64,000 nucleotides of DNA from Pseudomonadota bacterium (lineage in GTDB: Bacteria > Pseudomonadota > Gammaproteobacteria > Burkholderiales > Burkholderiaceae_B), in assembly GCA_023425645.1 (NCBI GenBank), contig JAFACG010000009.1:124001-188000 (forward strand), written 5' to 3'. The notes beneath the pieces are model-generated. The model had not been told where the DNA came from. It worked only from the letters and a program-made list of their open reading frames with translations, and did no database searches. Position 1 is the stretch's first letter. Each line of letters starts with the position of its first letter. Shown piece after piece: positions 19,179-28,394 of this stretch. The translations under genes and the position numbers were made by a program.

Positions 19179-19855
19179 CCGAAACTTCTTCCATTCCCGT
19201 CATCACGATCGACGGCCCCACCGCTTCCGGCAAGGGCACCATCGCCCACCAGGTGGCCGAGCGCCTAGGCTGGCACACGCTGGACAGCGGCGCCCTGTAC
19301 CGCCTGACGGCGCTGTCCTGCCTGCGCCGCCAGGTGGACGCCAAGGACGAATCCGAGGTCCAGCGCGTGGCGGCCGATCTTGATATCCGTTTCCAGCATC
19401 CCCGCATTTTCCTGGAGGGCGAGGACGTCACCGAAGCCATACGCCAGGAGCAGGTAGGCAACCTGGCCTCGCAGGTGGCGGTCATGCCCGGCGTGCGTGC
19501 CGCGCTGCTGCAGCGCCAGCGCGACTTCCGCGTCGCCCCGGGACTGGTGGGCGACGGCCGCGACATGGGCACGGTCGTGTTCCCCGACGCACCTCTGAAG
19601 ATCTTCCTGCTGGCCGACGCCGAAGTGCGCGCTGAAAGAAGATGTAAACAGTTGAACGAAAAGGGGATTTCTGCTAATCTAGCGAGTCTTTTAGCGGACC
19701 TTCGCGCGCGCGACGAACGCGACCGCACGCGGGCCCACGCTCCATTGGTGCCTGCGCAGGACGCCCACATCGTGGATTCGTCCCGGCTCAGCATCGAAGA
19801 AACCGTAAATATCGTGCTCGACCTCTGGTCGGGCGTGTCGTTCCCGTCGGCGTAA
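19175..19855 (+). CDS. cmk: Cytidylate kinase
   Basis: A 226-residue (d)CMP kinase. The P-loop is [16 protein letters not shown], followed by LDSGALYRL and [13 protein letters not shown]. It sits between aroA and rpsA, a widely conserved arrangement. About residues 151-172 switch to A+T-rich, otherwise avoided codons (AGA, TTG, GGG, CTA, TTA). That stretch holds a near-consensus promoter for rpsA, so the DNA is doing two jobs. The Leu/Asn-rich region itself ([19 protein letters not shown]) is normal for Cmk. Confidence 0.96.
   Translation: MTETSSIPVITIDGPTASGKGTIAHQVAERLGWHTLDSGALYRLTALSCLRRQVDAKDESEVQRVAADLDIRFQHPRIFLEGEDVTEAIRQEQVGNLASQVAVMPGVRAALLQRQRDFRVAPGLVGDGRDMGTVVFPDAPLKIFLLADAEVRAERRCKQLNEKGISANLASLLADLRARDERDRTRAHAPLVPAQDAHIVDSSRLSIEETVNIVLDLWSGVSFPSA
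19652..19680 (+). promoter_or_regulatory. Candidate rpsA promoter inside cmk
   Basis: TTGAAC (19652-19657) and TAATCT (19675-19680) are separated by exactly 17 bases, an unusually good sigma-70 match for this G+C-rich sequence. The transcript would start near 19687 and have a leader of about 250 bases before rpsA. Internal rpsA promoters within cmk are known in enterobacteria. Confidence 0.6.
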
Positions 19856-19883
19856 TCCTGCGCCGAGCGGGTTTTGTTCACTC

Positions 19884-19909
19884 CACCGGGTTCGCCTGGT
19901 GTGTTTTTT
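19884..19909 (+). terminator. Terminator or attenuator between cmk and rpsA
   Basis: CACCGGG / CCTGGTG form a seven-pair stem (one G-U) closed by a stable TTCG tetraloop, followed by TGTTTTTT. It would end transcripts from the aromatic operon. Because the best rpsA promoter lies upstream of it, it may also attenuate rpsA. Confidence 0.75.
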
Positions 19910-19912
19910 AAC

Positions 19913-19925
19913 AGCCACTGTGGCT
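19913..19925 (+). promoter_or_regulatory. Inverted repeat in the rpsA translation initiation region
   Basis: AGCCAC-T-GTGGCT (6-1-6, exact) ends 14 bases before the rpsA ATG. No good Shine-Dalgarno follows; only GGA in GATGGATTG. In gammaproteobacteria rpsA also lacks a strong site and is started through folded leader elements under S1 autocontrol. The same logic may apply here. Confidence 0.45.
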
Positions 19926-19939
19926 GATGGATTGATTTA

Positions 19940-21658
19940 ATGTCCACTAACCTTCACACAGACGCAACGGGCGGCGAAAGCTTTGCCGATTTGTTTGCAG
20001 AAAGCATCAAAAACCAAGACCTGAAAAGCGGCGAAGTCATCTCCGCCGAAGTTCTGCGCATCGACCACAACTACGTTCTGGTCAACGCCGGTCTGAAGTC
20101 CGAGGCCCTGATCCCCCTCGAAGAGTTCCTGAACGACCAGGGCGAGCTGGAAGTCCAAGCTGGCGATTTCGTGTCCGTGGCCATCGATGCTTTCGAGAAC
20201 GGCTATGGCGACACCATTCTGTCCCGCGATCGCGCCAAGCGCCTGTCGGCCTGGCTGTCCCTCGAGCAGGCGCTCGAGTCCGGCGAGCTGGTCAACGGTA
20301 CCATCACCGGCAAGGTCAAGGGCGGCCTGACCGTCATGACCAACGGCATCCGCGCCTTCCTGCCCGGTTCGCTGGTCGACCTGCGTCCCGTCAAGGACAC
20401 CACGCCATACGAAGGCAAGACCCTGGAATTCAAGGTCATCAAGCTGGACCGCAAGCGCAACAACGTCGTGCTGTCGCGCCGCGCCGTGCTGGAAGCCTCC
20501 ATGGGCGAAGAGCGTCAGAAGCTGCTGGAAACCCTGTCCGAAGGCGCCATCGTCAAGGGCATCGTCAAGAACATCACCGACTACGGTGCGTTCGTGGACC
20601 TGGGCGGCATCGACGGCCTGCTGCACATCACCGACATGGCCTGGCGTCGTGTCCGCCACCCATCCGAAGTTCTGCAGGTGGGTCAGGAAATCGAAGCCAA
20701 GGTCCTCAAGTTCGACCAGGAAAAGAGCCGCGTCTCCCTGGGCGTCAAGCAGCTGGGCGAAGATCCATGGATCGGCCTGGCCCGTCGCTACCCACAGAAC
20801 ACCCGCCTGTTCGGCAAGGTCACCAACCTGACCGACTACGGTGCGTTCGTTGAAGTGGAAGACGGCATCGAAGGTCTGGTGCACGTGTCCGAAATGGACT
20901 GGACCAACAAGAACGTCGACCCACGCAAGGTCGTGACCCTGGGCGAAGAAGTCGAAGTCATGGTTCTGGAGATCGACGAAGACCGTCGCCGCATCTCGCT
21001 GGGCATGAAGCAGTGCCGCGCCAACCCATGGGAAGACTTCGCCATCAACTTCAAGCGCGGCGACAAGGTCCGCGGCGCCATCAAGTCGATCACCGACTTC
21101 GGCGTGTTCGTCGGTCTGCCTGGCGGCATCGACGGCCTGGTGCACCTGTCCGACCTGTCCTGGTCCGAGTCCGGCGAAGAAGCCGTGCGCAACTTCAAGA
21201 AGGGCGACGAAGTCGAAGCCGTGGTTCTGGGCATCGACACCGACAAGGAGCGCATCTCCCTGGGCATCAAGCAGCTGGAAGGCGATCCGTTCAACAACTT
21301 CGTGGCCACCTACGACAAGGGCGCCGTGGTGAACGGCGTGATCAAGTCGGTTGAGCCCAAGGGCGCCGTCGTGACCCTGTCGCTGGACGTCGAAGGCTAC
21401 CTGCGCGCTTCCGAGATCTCCTCGGGCCGCGTCGAAGACGCCACCACCGTCCTGAAGGAAGGCCAGGAAGTCGAAGCCATGATCCTGAGCGTGGACCGCA
21501 AGACCCGTTCGATCCAGCTGTCGATCAAGGCCCGCGACACGGCCGAGACCGCTCAATCCATGGCTCGTCTGTCCGAAGCCAGCGCTTCGTCCGGCACGAC
21601 CAACCTGGGTGCTCTGCTGCGTGCCAAGCTGGACCAGCAGCAACGTGACGACGGTTAA
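19940..21658 (+). CDS. rpsA: 30S ribosomal protein S1
   Basis: A 572-residue RNA-binding ribosomal protein that brings mRNA to the 30S subunit. Six S1 (OB-fold) repeats are recognisable from the recurring [43 protein letters not shown] and [20 protein letters not shown] type segments. The first two bind the ribosome, the later ones mRNA. Codon use is highly biased, as expected for an abundant protein. It has weak ribosome-binding sequence and its own leader. ihfB follows after five bases. Confidence 0.97.
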   Translation: MSTNLHTDATGGESFADLFAESIKNQDLKSGEVISAEVLRIDHNYVLVNAGLKSEALIPLEEFLNDQGELEVQAGDFVSVAIDAFENGYGDTILSRDRAKRLSAWLSLEQALESGELVNGTITGKVKGGLTVMTNGIRAFLPGSLVDLRPVKDTTPYEGKTLEFKVIKLDRKRNNVVLSRRAVLEASMGEERQKLLETLSEGAIVKGIVKNITDYGAFVDLGGIDGLLHITDMAWRRVRHPSEVLQVGQEIEAKVLKFDQEKSRVSLGVKQLGEDPWIGLARRYPQNTRLFGKVTNLTDYGAFVEVEDGIEGLVHVSEMDWTNKNVDPRKVVTLGEEVEVMVLEIDEDRRRISLGMKQCRANPWEDFAINFKRGDKVRGAIKSITDFGVFVGLPGGIDGLVHLSDLSWSESGEEAVRNFKKGDEVEAVVLGIDTDKERISLGIKQLEGDPFNNFVATYDKGAVVNGVIKSVEPKGAVVTLSLDVEGYLRASEISSGRVEDATTVLKEGQEVEAMILSVDRKTRSIQLSIKARDTAETAQSMARLSEASASSGTTNLGALLRAKLDQQQRDDG

Positions 21659-21663
21659 TCAGC

Positions 21664-22023
21664 GTGACCAAGTCTGAGCTGATCGCGCTGTTGGCCAGCC
21701 GCTATCCGCAGCTGGCCCTGCGCGACATGGATTTCGCCGTGAAAACGGTACTGGATTCGATGACCCAGGCCCTGGCCAATGGTCAACGGATCGAAATCCG
21801 CGGATTTGGCAGCTTTTCGCTCTCCACCCGCTCTCCGCGGGTGGGGCGCAATCCCAAGTCGGGGGAAAAAGTGCTGGTGCCTGGCAAGCAGGTGCCGCAC
21901 TTCAAGGCCGGCAAGGAATTGCGCGAACGCGTGGATTCTGTTTTTCTCCAGCAGGAACAGACTGAAACAGACGACCAGTCGTCGGCGTTCGAGCAGCTGA
22001 ATGCGCGGGTCCGTCACGGCTAA
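21664..22023 (+). CDS. ihfB: Integration host factor beta subunit
   Basis: A 119-residue HU/IHF-family DNA-bending protein. [17 protein letters not shown] opens it. The beta-arm carries [27 protein letters not shown] and the intercalating proline is in that arm (NPKSGE...[16 protein letters not shown]). The start is GTG at 21664, five bases after the rpsA stop; no upstream ATG exists in frame. The C-terminal 20-25 residues ([22 protein letters not shown]) extend past the usual IHF-beta end. IhfA is not in the window. Cotranscription with rpsA is conserved in proteobacteria. Confidence 0.95.
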   Translation: MTKSELIALLASRYPQLALRDMDFAVKTVLDSMTQALANGQRIEIRGFGSFSLSTRSPRVGRNPKSGEKVLVPGKQVPHFKAGKELRERVDSVFLQQEQTETDDQSSAFEQLNARVRHG

Positions 22024-22044
22024 AGACACCCTTGCAAGCTGATG

Positions 22045-22070
22045 AAACAGGCCCTTTACAGGGCCTGTTT
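22045..22070 (+). terminator. Rho-independent terminator after ihfB
   Basis: An 11-base perfect stem AAACAGGCCCT / AGGGCCTGTTT with a TTAC loop, running into T residues, 22 bases after the ihfB stop. Confidence 0.85.
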
Positions 22071-22138
22071 TGCGTGTGCGCTAAACTACGCTTCCACGTA
22101 CAATCAGGCATTATAAAAACACTGTTGGAGCCTTAATA

Positions 22139-22480
22139 ATGCGCTATCTAGTCTGGGTACTGCGTTTGCTCGTCTTCGTGATCGTGCTACTGTTCGCCCT
22201 CAAGAACACCGAGCCCGTGCAGGTGAATTTCTTTGCCGAGCACATTATTCAGGACGTTCCCCTCATCGTCGTCATGCTGGGCGCCTTCATCCTGGGCCTG
22301 GTCATGGGCTTGCTGCTCATGGTGGGCGCGCTCATGCGCCGACGCCGCGAGAACAATCGCCTGCGCCGCGACATCGATCGCCTGCAGGAGCGGCTGGAGC
22401 AGTCCGGCCAGGCGCCGGTCGCCCCTGCGGTCGCCCCTGCGGTCGCCCCCGAAACCGTCGCACCCCTGGCGCCGTTGTAA
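22139..22480 (+). CDS. lapA: LapA family protein (lipopolysaccharide assembly protein A domain)
   Basis: A 113-residue inner-membrane protein with two helices (about 4-22 and 40-62), the family segment ALKNTEPVQVNFF between them, and a cytoplasmic coiled tail (RRRRENNRLRRDIDRLQERL). The end is a tandem repeat (VAPA VAPAVAPE). In E. coli LapA acts with LapB on FtsH-dependent LpxC turnover, which sets LPS synthesis. lapB follows after 19 bases, supporting the call. Confidence 0.88.
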   Translation: MRYLVWVLRLLVFVIVLLFALKNTEPVQVNFFAEHIIQDVPLIVVMLGAFILGLVMGLLLMVGALMRRRRENNRLRRDIDRLQERLEQSGQAPVAPAVAPAVAPETVAPLAPL

Positions 22481-22499
22481 TCAGCCGGAGTAACACACT

Positions 22500-23753
22500 G
22501 TGGATTTTGAAACCTGGTGGCTGGTCTTTGTCCCCATCCTGTTCGCTCTTGGTTGGGTTGCGGCGCGGGTGGATTTCCGGCAAATGATGTCAGAGACCCG
22601 CAGCCTGCCCGATTCGTATTTCAAGGGCCTGAATTTCCTGCTGAATGAAGAACCGGACCGCGCCATTGACGCCTTCGTGGAAGTGGCCAAGCTGGATCCG
22701 GAGACCACCGAGCTGCATTTTGCGCTGGGCAGCCTGTTCCGCCGCCGCGGCGAGATGGAACGCGCCATTCGTGTGCACCAGAGCCTGTTGTCGCGCGCCG
22801 ACCTGCCGGCGGCCGATCGCGAGAACGCCCAGTTCCAGATCGCCCAGGATTTCCTGAAGGCGGGCATGCTGGACCGCGCGGAGGCCGCTTTCGAAGCGGT
22901 GCGAGAAACCCGCTTCGCCGTTCCCGCCATGCGCGCCCTGATCCGGATCTACGAGTCCGAGCACGACTGGCCCCGCGCCATCGAGGCCGTGCGCCGCCTG
23001 CGCGCGCTGGTGGACGAGCCCGTCCCGCAATTGGTGCATTACCAATGCGAACAGGCCGAGACCGCCCTGCAGGGCAAGCAGCCGGACTTCGAACGCGCTT
23101 CCAAGGCCCTGGACGAGGCCGACAACGCCATACGCAAGCTGGGACCGGAGCAGACGACTCAGGCGTCGCAGGCTCGCGTGGCGTCCCTGCGCGCCCGCGT
23201 GGCGCGCATGCAGAACCAGGTGGAGCAGGAGCGCGCCTACCTGGTGTCCATCCTGGCCAGCGCGCCGGAATACGTGGGGCTGTATGCCGCCGAGCTGCTC
23301 GACAGCTACCGCCGGCTGGGCCGCGAGGACGAAGGCGTGGCCATGCTGCGCAGCCATTACCAGCATCACCCCAGCCTGGACATCTTCAATGTGCTGTTCC
23401 GCGTGCTGCGCGAGCGCCAGGGTTACCAGCAGGCCTGGGCCTTCGCCCGCGAAGCCCTGCGCTCGCATCCGTCGCTGCTGGGGCTGGGCAAGATGCTGGA
23501 AGTGGAGCTGCAGGACGAAAGCCAGCATGCGCAGGCCCGCGCCCAGCAGGAGCCGGGCTTGACCGCGGCGGCCGACATCGTGGCCGGGGCCGATCTGAGC
23601 CTGCTGCGTTCGCTGATCCACAAACACACCCAGCGCCTGGACCGCTATTCCTGCAAGGTCTGCGGCTTCGAGGCGCGGCATTATTATTGGCAATGCCCAG
23701 GCTGCAATTCCTGGGAAACCTACGCCCCTCGACGGCTCGAGGAACAAAGATAA
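22500..23753 (+). CDS. lapB: Lipopolysaccharide assembly protein LapB (YciM)
   Basis: A 417-residue protein with an N-terminal membrane anchor (FETWWLVFVPILFALGWVAARVD), about nine tetratricopeptide-type repeats in the cytoplasm and a C-terminal rubredoxin-like zinc module (CKVCGFEARHYYWQCPGC). LapB delivers LpxC to FtsH for degradation, keeping lipid A and phospholipid synthesis balanced. The start is GTG at 22500 after GGAG. The stop overlaps the heptose kinase start by one base (TAATG), placing LPS control and LPS core synthesis in one transcript. Confidence 0.95.
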   Translation: MDFETWWLVFVPILFALGWVAARVDFRQMMSETRSLPDSYFKGLNFLLNEEPDRAIDAFVEVAKLDPETTELHFALGSLFRRRGEMERAIRVHQSLLSRADLPAADRENAQFQIAQDFLKAGMLDRAEAAFEAVRETRFAVPAMRALIRIYESEHDWPRAIEAVRRLRALVDEPVPQLVHYQCEQAETALQGKQPDFERASKALDEADNAIRKLGPEQTTQASQARVASLRARVARMQNQVEQERAYLVSILASAPEYVGLYAAELLDSYRRLGREDEGVAMLRSHYQHHPSLDIFNVLFRVLRERQGYQQAWAFAREALRSHPSLLGLGKMLEVELQDESQHAQARAQQEPGLTAAADIVAGADLSLLRSLIHKHTQRLDRYSCKVCGFEARHYYWQCPGCNSWETYAPRRLEEQR

Positions 23754-24679
23754 TGGTATTTCCGACACAGGCCGTACAGGCCAGCCGGGTGCTGGTGGTG
23801 GGAGACGTGATGCTGGACCGCTACTGGTTCGGCGACGTGGACCGCATCTCGCCCGAAGCCCCGGTCCCGGTGGTCAAGATGGGCCGCACCGAAGACCGTC
23901 TGGGCGGCGCGGCCAACGTAGCCCGCAACATCGCCGCGCTGGGCGGCCAGGCCAGCCTGCTGGGCGTCGTGGGCCTGGACGAGGCCGGCGCCAAGGTGCG
24001 TGAACTGGCCTTGCATGACCACGTGCAGGCGCATTGGGTGCAGGATCCCGGCATGCCGACCTCGCTCAAGCTGCGTGTGCTGGGCCGCCAGCAGCAGCTG
24101 CTGCGGGTGGATTTCGAGCATCGCCCGGGCGTCGGCGCCCTGGAGCAGTTGCGCAAGCAGATGGATGCCTTGCTGGAGGCGCATCAGGTCGTGGTGTTGT
24201 CCGATTACGCCAAGGGCTCGCTGGCCCAGGTGGAGGCCCTGATCGCGCTGGCGCGCGAGAAAGGCATACCGGTACTGGTCGATCCCAAGGGCAAGGCCTA
24301 CCAGCGCTATCATGGCGCCACCATCCTTACGCCCAACCGTTCCGAAATGCAGGAGGCGGTCGGCGCCTGGACGGACGAGGACGATCTGCAGGAGCGCGCG
24401 CAGCGGCTGCGCCGCGAACTGGACCTGGAAGCCTTGCTCATCACTCGTTCCGAGCAGGGCATGACGCTGTTCACCGGGCAGAGCAGGGAGCATGTGGATG
24501 CGCAGGCGCAGGAGGTGTTCGACGTCTCGGGCGCGGGAGATACCGTGCTGGCGACGCTGGCCGTCATGAGGGCGGCCGGCCTGGGCTGGCTGGATGCGAT
24601 GCGCTGGGCCAACCGCGCCGGCGGCATCGTGGTAGGAAAATTGGGCACGTCCGTGGTGACGGCAAAGGAATTGGCATGA
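23753..24679 (+). CDS. rfaE1: D-glycero-beta-D-manno-heptose-7-phosphate kinase (HldE domain 1 / RfaE1)
   Basis: A 308-residue PfkB-fold kinase making heptose-1,7-bisphosphate for the LPS inner core. Motifs: [25 protein letters not shown] (start), [38 protein letters not shown], and the catalytic [14 protein letters not shown]. The adenylyltransferase domain of E. coli HldE is absent, so this is the stand-alone kinase and a separate HldC/RfaE2 is expected elsewhere. It is coupled by overlaps to lapB upstream and hldD downstream (ATGA). Confidence 0.95.
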   Translation: MVFPTQAVQASRVLVVGDVMLDRYWFGDVDRISPEAPVPVVKMGRTEDRLGGAANVARNIAALGGQASLLGVVGLDEAGAKVRELALHDHVQAHWVQDPGMPTSLKLRVLGRQQQLLRVDFEHRPGVGALEQLRKQMDALLEAHQVVVLSDYAKGSLAQVEALIALAREKGIPVLVDPKGKAYQRYHGATILTPNRSEMQEAVGAWTDEDDLQERAQRLRRELDLEALLITRSEQGMTLFTGQSREHVDAQAQEVFDVSGAGDTVLATLAVMRAAGLGWLDAMRWANRAGGIVVGKLGTSVVTAKELA

Positions 24680-25674
24680 TCGTGGTAACGGGCGGCGCCG
24701 GCTTCATCGGCAGCAATCTGGTCCTGGGGCTCAACCGCCAGGGGGTGACGGACATCCTGGTGGTGGACGACCTGACCGACGGCGACAAGTTCGTCAATCT
24801 TGTGCACGGACAGATCGCGGACTACATGGACAAGGGCGATTTCCGCGCCCGGCTGGCGCACGACGAATTCGACAATATCGAGGCCATCCTGCACCAGGGC
24901 GCCTGCTCGGACACCACCGAGCGCAACGGCCAGTTCATGATGGACAACAATTACCGCGTCACGCTGGAAATATTCGAGTACTGCCAGCGCAAACGCATTC
25001 CGCTGCTGTACGCTTCCTCGGCGGCCGTCTACGGCGCCGGCCCCCGCTATGCCGAGGACCTGGCCAACGAGGCGCCGTTGAACGTCTACGGCTATTCCAA
25101 GTTCCTGTTCGACCAGGTGCTGCGCCGCGAATTGCCCTCGCTGACCGCGCCCGTGGTGGGGCTGCGCTATTTCAATGTCTACGGTCCCCAGGAACAGCAC
25201 AAGGGCCGCATGGCCTCGGTGGCCTACCACAATATGCTGCAGTACCGGCGCGACGGCCACGTGCGCCTGTTCGGCGGCTGGGACGGCTATGCGGACGGCG
25301 GCCAGCAACGGGACTTCGTCTTCATCGACGACGTGGTGGCGGTCAACCTGCATTTCCTGGGCCAGGACCAGCAGTCCGGCGTGTTCAATTGCGGCTCGGG
25401 CCGTGCGCAGCCGTTCAACGATGTGGCCCAGACCGTGGTCAACACCTTGCGCGAGCACGACGGGCTGGAGCCTTTGCCGCTGGAGGAACTGGTCAATCAG
25501 CAGGTCCTGCAATACATCGCCTTCCCGGACGACTTGAAAGGCCGCTATCAGAGCCATACCGAAGCGGACCTGACTCAACTGCGCGCCGCTGGCTACGACA
25601 AGCCCTTCCATGACGTGCAAAGCGGCGTGGGCGAGTATGTGCGGCGGCTGCTGCGCAGCGGCGCGCTGAAGTAG
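24676..25674 (+). CDS. hldD: ADP-L-glycero-D-manno-heptose 6-epimerase
   Basis: A 332-residue NADP-dependent short-chain-dehydrogenase-type epimerase, the last step of ADP-L,D-heptose synthesis. The dinucleotide site is [13 protein letters not shown]; the catalytic Ser/Tyr/Lys are in YASSAAVYG and [29 protein letters not shown] is the substrate region typical of HldD. It overlaps the kinase gene by four bases and ends the LPS operon. Confidence 0.96.
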   Translation: MIVVTGGAGFIGSNLVLGLNRQGVTDILVVDDLTDGDKFVNLVHGQIADYMDKGDFRARLAHDEFDNIEAILHQGACSDTTERNGQFMMDNNYRVTLEIFEYCQRKRIPLLYASSAAVYGAGPRYAEDLANEAPLNVYGYSKFLFDQVLRRELPSLTAPVVGLRYFNVYGPQEQHKGRMASVAYHNMLQYRRDGHVRLFGGWDGYADGGQQRDFVFIDDVVAVNLHFLGQDQQSGVFNCGSGRAQPFNDVAQTVVNTLREHDGLEPLPLEELVNQQVLQYIAFPDDLKGRYQSHTEADLTQLRAAGYDKPFHDVQSGVGEYVRRLLRSGALK

Positions 25675-25756
25675 GCTGTTTGCATCCATGCGCAAGTGCG
25701 CGCATGGATATCCGGCCGTCCGGACGCCCCGGCCCGGGGCGCCGCGTAGCACCATA

Positions 25757-25779
25757 AAGGCTCCTTTTCATGGAGCCTT
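25757..25779 (+). promoter_or_regulatory. Hairpin masking the comEA-like ribosome-binding site
   Basis: AAGGCTCC and GGAGCCTT (8 pairs, loop TTTTCAT) enclose the only Shine-Dalgarno of the next gene: GGAG at 25772-25775, eight bases before ATG 25784. No T-run follows, so it is not a terminator. It could lower or gate translation. Confidence 0.5.
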
Positions 25780-25783
25780 CATC

Positions 25784-26170
25784 ATGTTTTCTTCTCTGTT
25801 TTCCCGTTCCGTCCCGGTCCCTGTCCGCCGCATGCAGCCTGCATGGCGCGCCGGAGCGGGGCGGCTGGCGGCTGCGCTGCTGCTGGCTCTCTCGCCGGGC
25901 CTGGCCGCATCGGTCGATCTGAACTCCGCCGGCGCCGAGCAATTGCAGCAGATCAAGGGCATAGGCCCGCGCACCGCGCAGCTCATCCTGGAGGAGCGAC
26001 AGCGCGGCGGGCCCTTTGATTCCCTTCAGGACCTGGCCGACCGGGTCAAGGGCATAGGCCCCAAGAAGCTCGACACCATGCAGCAATCGGGCCTGACGGT
26101 CGGCTCCCCCAAGCAGGAGGGCGGCGCGCCGGCCGCCCGTCCGGCTGCGGATATGCGAAAAAAGCCGTAG
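25784..26170 (+). CDS. ComEA-like helix-hairpin-helix protein
   Basis: A 128-residue exported protein. A basic N-terminus and hydrophobic stretch (RLAAALLLALSPGLAA) form a long signal peptide or anchor. They are followed by the ComEA helix-hairpin-helix pair (SVDLNSAGAEQLQQIKGIGPRTAQLI, then FDSLQDLADRVKGIGPKKLDTM) and a short Pro/Ala-rich tail. Such proteins bind double-stranded DNA; ComEA does so in the periplasm during natural transformation. No other com gene is nearby, and small stand-alone ComEA proteins are common in betaproteobacteria, so competence is not proven. The start at 25784 is chosen for GGAG eight bases upstream. Confidence 0.85.
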   Translation: MFSSLFSRSVPVPVRRMQPAWRAGAGRLAAALLLALSPGLAASVDLNSAGAEQLQQIKGIGPRTAQLILEERQRGGPFDSLQDLADRVKGIGPKKLDTMQQSGLTVGSPKQEGGAPAARPAADMRKKP

Positions 26171-26287
26171 CCCTGGGGCGCGTCTCGCTTTAAGCTAATA
26201 GGTTGTTGTTTGGACGCCGCTGCCGGCATGCCTTGGCCGGCGGCGGTGCTGCGCCGGATCGAGCGCGTCAGGCAAGGTAGAACGCTG

Positions 26288-27193
26288 ATGAAAAACTATC
26301 CCACAATCGAAGATACCGTAGGCCACACTCCCTTGGTGCGGCTGCAACGCATTCCGGGCGAATTCGGCCAGGCCCGCGGCAATGTCATCCTGGCCAAGAT
26401 CGAGGGCAACAATCCGGCCGGTTCCGTCAAGGACCGCGCGGCCAGCTCCATGATCCGGCAGGCTGAACTGCGCGGCGACATCAAGCCCGGCGACACCCTG
26501 ATCGAGGCCACCAGCGGCAATACCGGCATCGCGCTGGCCATGATCGCCGCCGTGCGCGGCTACAAGATGGTGCTGATCATGCCCGACAACCTGTCGGTGG
26601 AGCGCCGCGCCTCCATGACGGCCTACGGTGCGCAGCTGATCCTGACCCCGGCCAAGGAAGGCGGCATGGAATACGCCCGCGACCTGGCCATGAAGATGCA
26701 GGCCGAAGGCAAGGGCAAGGTGCTGGACCAGTTCGCCAACAAGGACAATCCCGCCGCCCACGTGGGTTCCACGGGGCCCGAGATCTGGCAGCAGACCGAC
26801 GGCCAGGTCACTCATTTCGTGAGCGCCATGGGCACCACGGGCACCATCATGGGCGTGGGCAGCTATCTGCGCAGCCAGAACGACAGGATCGTGGTGGTGG
26901 GCGCCCAGCCGGCCGAGGGCTCGCAGATCCCGGGCATTCGCAAGTGGCCCGAGGCTTATCTGCCCAAGATCTACGATCCCGCCAAGGTCGACGAATTCGA
27001 ATCCATCAGCCAGCAGGAGGCCGAGGACATGACCCGCCGCCTGGCGGCCGAAGAGGGCATCTGCGCCGGCATATCCTCGGGCGGCGCCCTGGTCGCGGCC
27101 ATGCGCGTGGCCCGCCGGGTGGAGAACGCCACGATCGTTTTCATTGTCTGCGATCGCGGCGACCGTTACTTGTCCACCGGCGTCTTCAATTAA
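26288..27193 (+). CDS. cysM: Cysteine synthase B (O-acetylserine sulfhydrylase)
   Basis: A 301-residue PLP enzyme that makes cysteine from O-acetylserine and sulfide or thiosulfate. KIEGNNPAGSVKDRAA contains the Schiff-base Lys48, EATSGNTGIALA is the substrate loop, and GTTGTIMGVG the phosphate cup. The longer 80s-90s region and the end DRGDRYLSTGVF mark the CysM rather than CysK type. AAGGTAG precedes ATG 26288. Its stop overlaps the convergent mltB stop (27190-27193). Confidence 0.95.
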   Translation: MKNYPTIEDTVGHTPLVRLQRIPGEFGQARGNVILAKIEGNNPAGSVKDRAASSMIRQAELRGDIKPGDTLIEATSGNTGIALAMIAAVRGYKMVLIMPDNLSVERRASMTAYGAQLILTPAKEGGMEYARDLAMKMQAEGKGKVLDQFANKDNPAAHVGSTGPEIWQQTDGQVTHFVSAMGTTGTIMGVGSYLRSQNDRIVVVGAQPAEGSQIPGIRKWPEAYLPKIYDPAKVDEFESISQQEAEDMTRRLAAEEGICAGISSGGALVAAMRVARRVENATIVFIVCDRGDRYLSTGVFN

Positions 27194-28383
27194 TTGGGGT
27201 TGCCGTAGCCCATCTGCGCGGCCAGTTCCGAAGCCAGGTCGGCGACCGAGCTGGCGTAGAAGTAGCTGCGGTTGTAGTGGGTGATGGCGAAGAAATTGGG
27301 CGTGCCCAGGCGATACTCCGTGGTGTTGCGGGGTTCGTCCACCAGATTCACCACGCCCAGCCGGGCCTGTTGCCAGGGGGCCGCGTGGCTGGCTTGACCA
27401 TGCGCCGCCGCGCCTGCCTTTCGCAGTTCCGCCCAGGTGCGCTTGGGGAAGATGCCGCCATCCACCATGCCTTGATTGGCGGCGCTCAGGCGCGCCGGCG
27501 CAAACACCGGCAGCCCGGGCTCCCAGCCGTGCGCGCGCAGGAAATTGGCGATCGAAGCCATGGCGTCCACGGGGTTGTTGCGCAGGTCTATGCGCCCGTC
27601 GCCGTTGCCGTCCACGGCATAGCGGATCAGGCTGCCCGGCATGAACTGGGGCATGCCCATGGCTCCGGCAAACGATCCTTGCACGATGCGGGCGTCCAGC
27701 TCGCCTTCATGGTGCAGCTGGATCAGGTCGGCAAGCTGGTCGCGGAACAGCTGGCTGCGCTCGGGACGGCTGTCGTCCGGATAGGCGAAGCCCAGGGTGA
27801 ACAGGGCGTCCAGCACCTTGAAGTCGCCCATGATCTGTCCATACACCGTCTCCACGCCCAGGATGGCCACGATGACCGAAGGCGGCACGCCGTAGGCCTG
27901 CGAGATGCGGTCCAGGTCGGCGCGGTGCTCTTGCCAGAACGCCACGCCGCGCCGGATGCGCACCGGGTCCACGTTGCGCTGGCGGTAAGTGGCCCAGCTG
28001 CGCTTGATTCGTCCGCTCGTGGGGCGCATCAGCTTGACTGCGGTGGGGTTGTACTGCGCCTGCAGCAGCAGGTCCGTGACCACGTCCAGCGGCACCTGGC
28101 GGGTGCGGGAGACGTCGCGCGCGTAGGCGGCGATATCCTCGGTCAATTGGCCGGCGGCGGTGAAAAACAGGGTGCGGCCCGAGCGCGACTCGCCCGCGCG
28201 GATGGAAGCGGGCTCGGCCAGGGACTTGATGGCGACCACGCCGGCGTTGCGTTCAGGGGCGGTGGAGGAGGCGGGGCCGGCGGCCTCGGCCCGCGGGCTT
28301 GCCGTCTTGGGCGGGGTGGCGGCGCAGCCGGCCGTGGTCAGCGCAATCAGCGCCGCTTGCAAAATACGAGTGGGTCTGAACAT
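27190..28383 (-). CDS. mltB: Membrane-bound lytic murein transglycosylase B
   Basis: A 397-residue lipoprotein (lipobox TTAGC, Cys20) that cleaves peptidoglycan to 1,6-anhydro products. The catalytic Glu is in ILGVETVYGQ. SFAGAMGMPQFMPGSLIRYAVDGNGDGRIDL is the family core, with the Asp/Asn-rich loop resembling the metal site of E. coli Slt35. The N-terminal 60 residues after the lipobox are a low-complexity linker. GAGGA (28392-28396 on the minus strand) precedes ATG and lies inside the first codons of the divergent gene. Confidence 0.95.
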   Translation of the reverse strand: MFRPTRILQAALIALTTAGCAATPPKTASPRAEAAGPASSTAPERNAGVVAIKSLAEPASIRAGESRSGRTLFFTAAGQLTEDIAAYARDVSRTRQVPLDVVTDLLLQAQYNPTAVKLMRPTSGRIKRSWATYRQRNVDPVRIRRGVAFWQEHRADLDRISQAYGVPPSVIVAILGVETVYGQIMGDFKVLDALFTLGFAYPDDSRPERSQLFRDQLADLIQLHHEGELDARIVQGSFAGAMGMPQFMPGSLIRYAVDGNGDGRIDLRNNPVDAMASIANFLRAHGWEPGLPVFAPARLSAANQGMVDGGIFPKRTWAELRKAGAAAHGQASHAAPWQQARLGVVNLVDEPRNTTEYRLGTPNFFAITHYNRSYFYASSVADLASELAAQMGYGNPN

Positions 28384-28394
28384 AATCCATCCTC

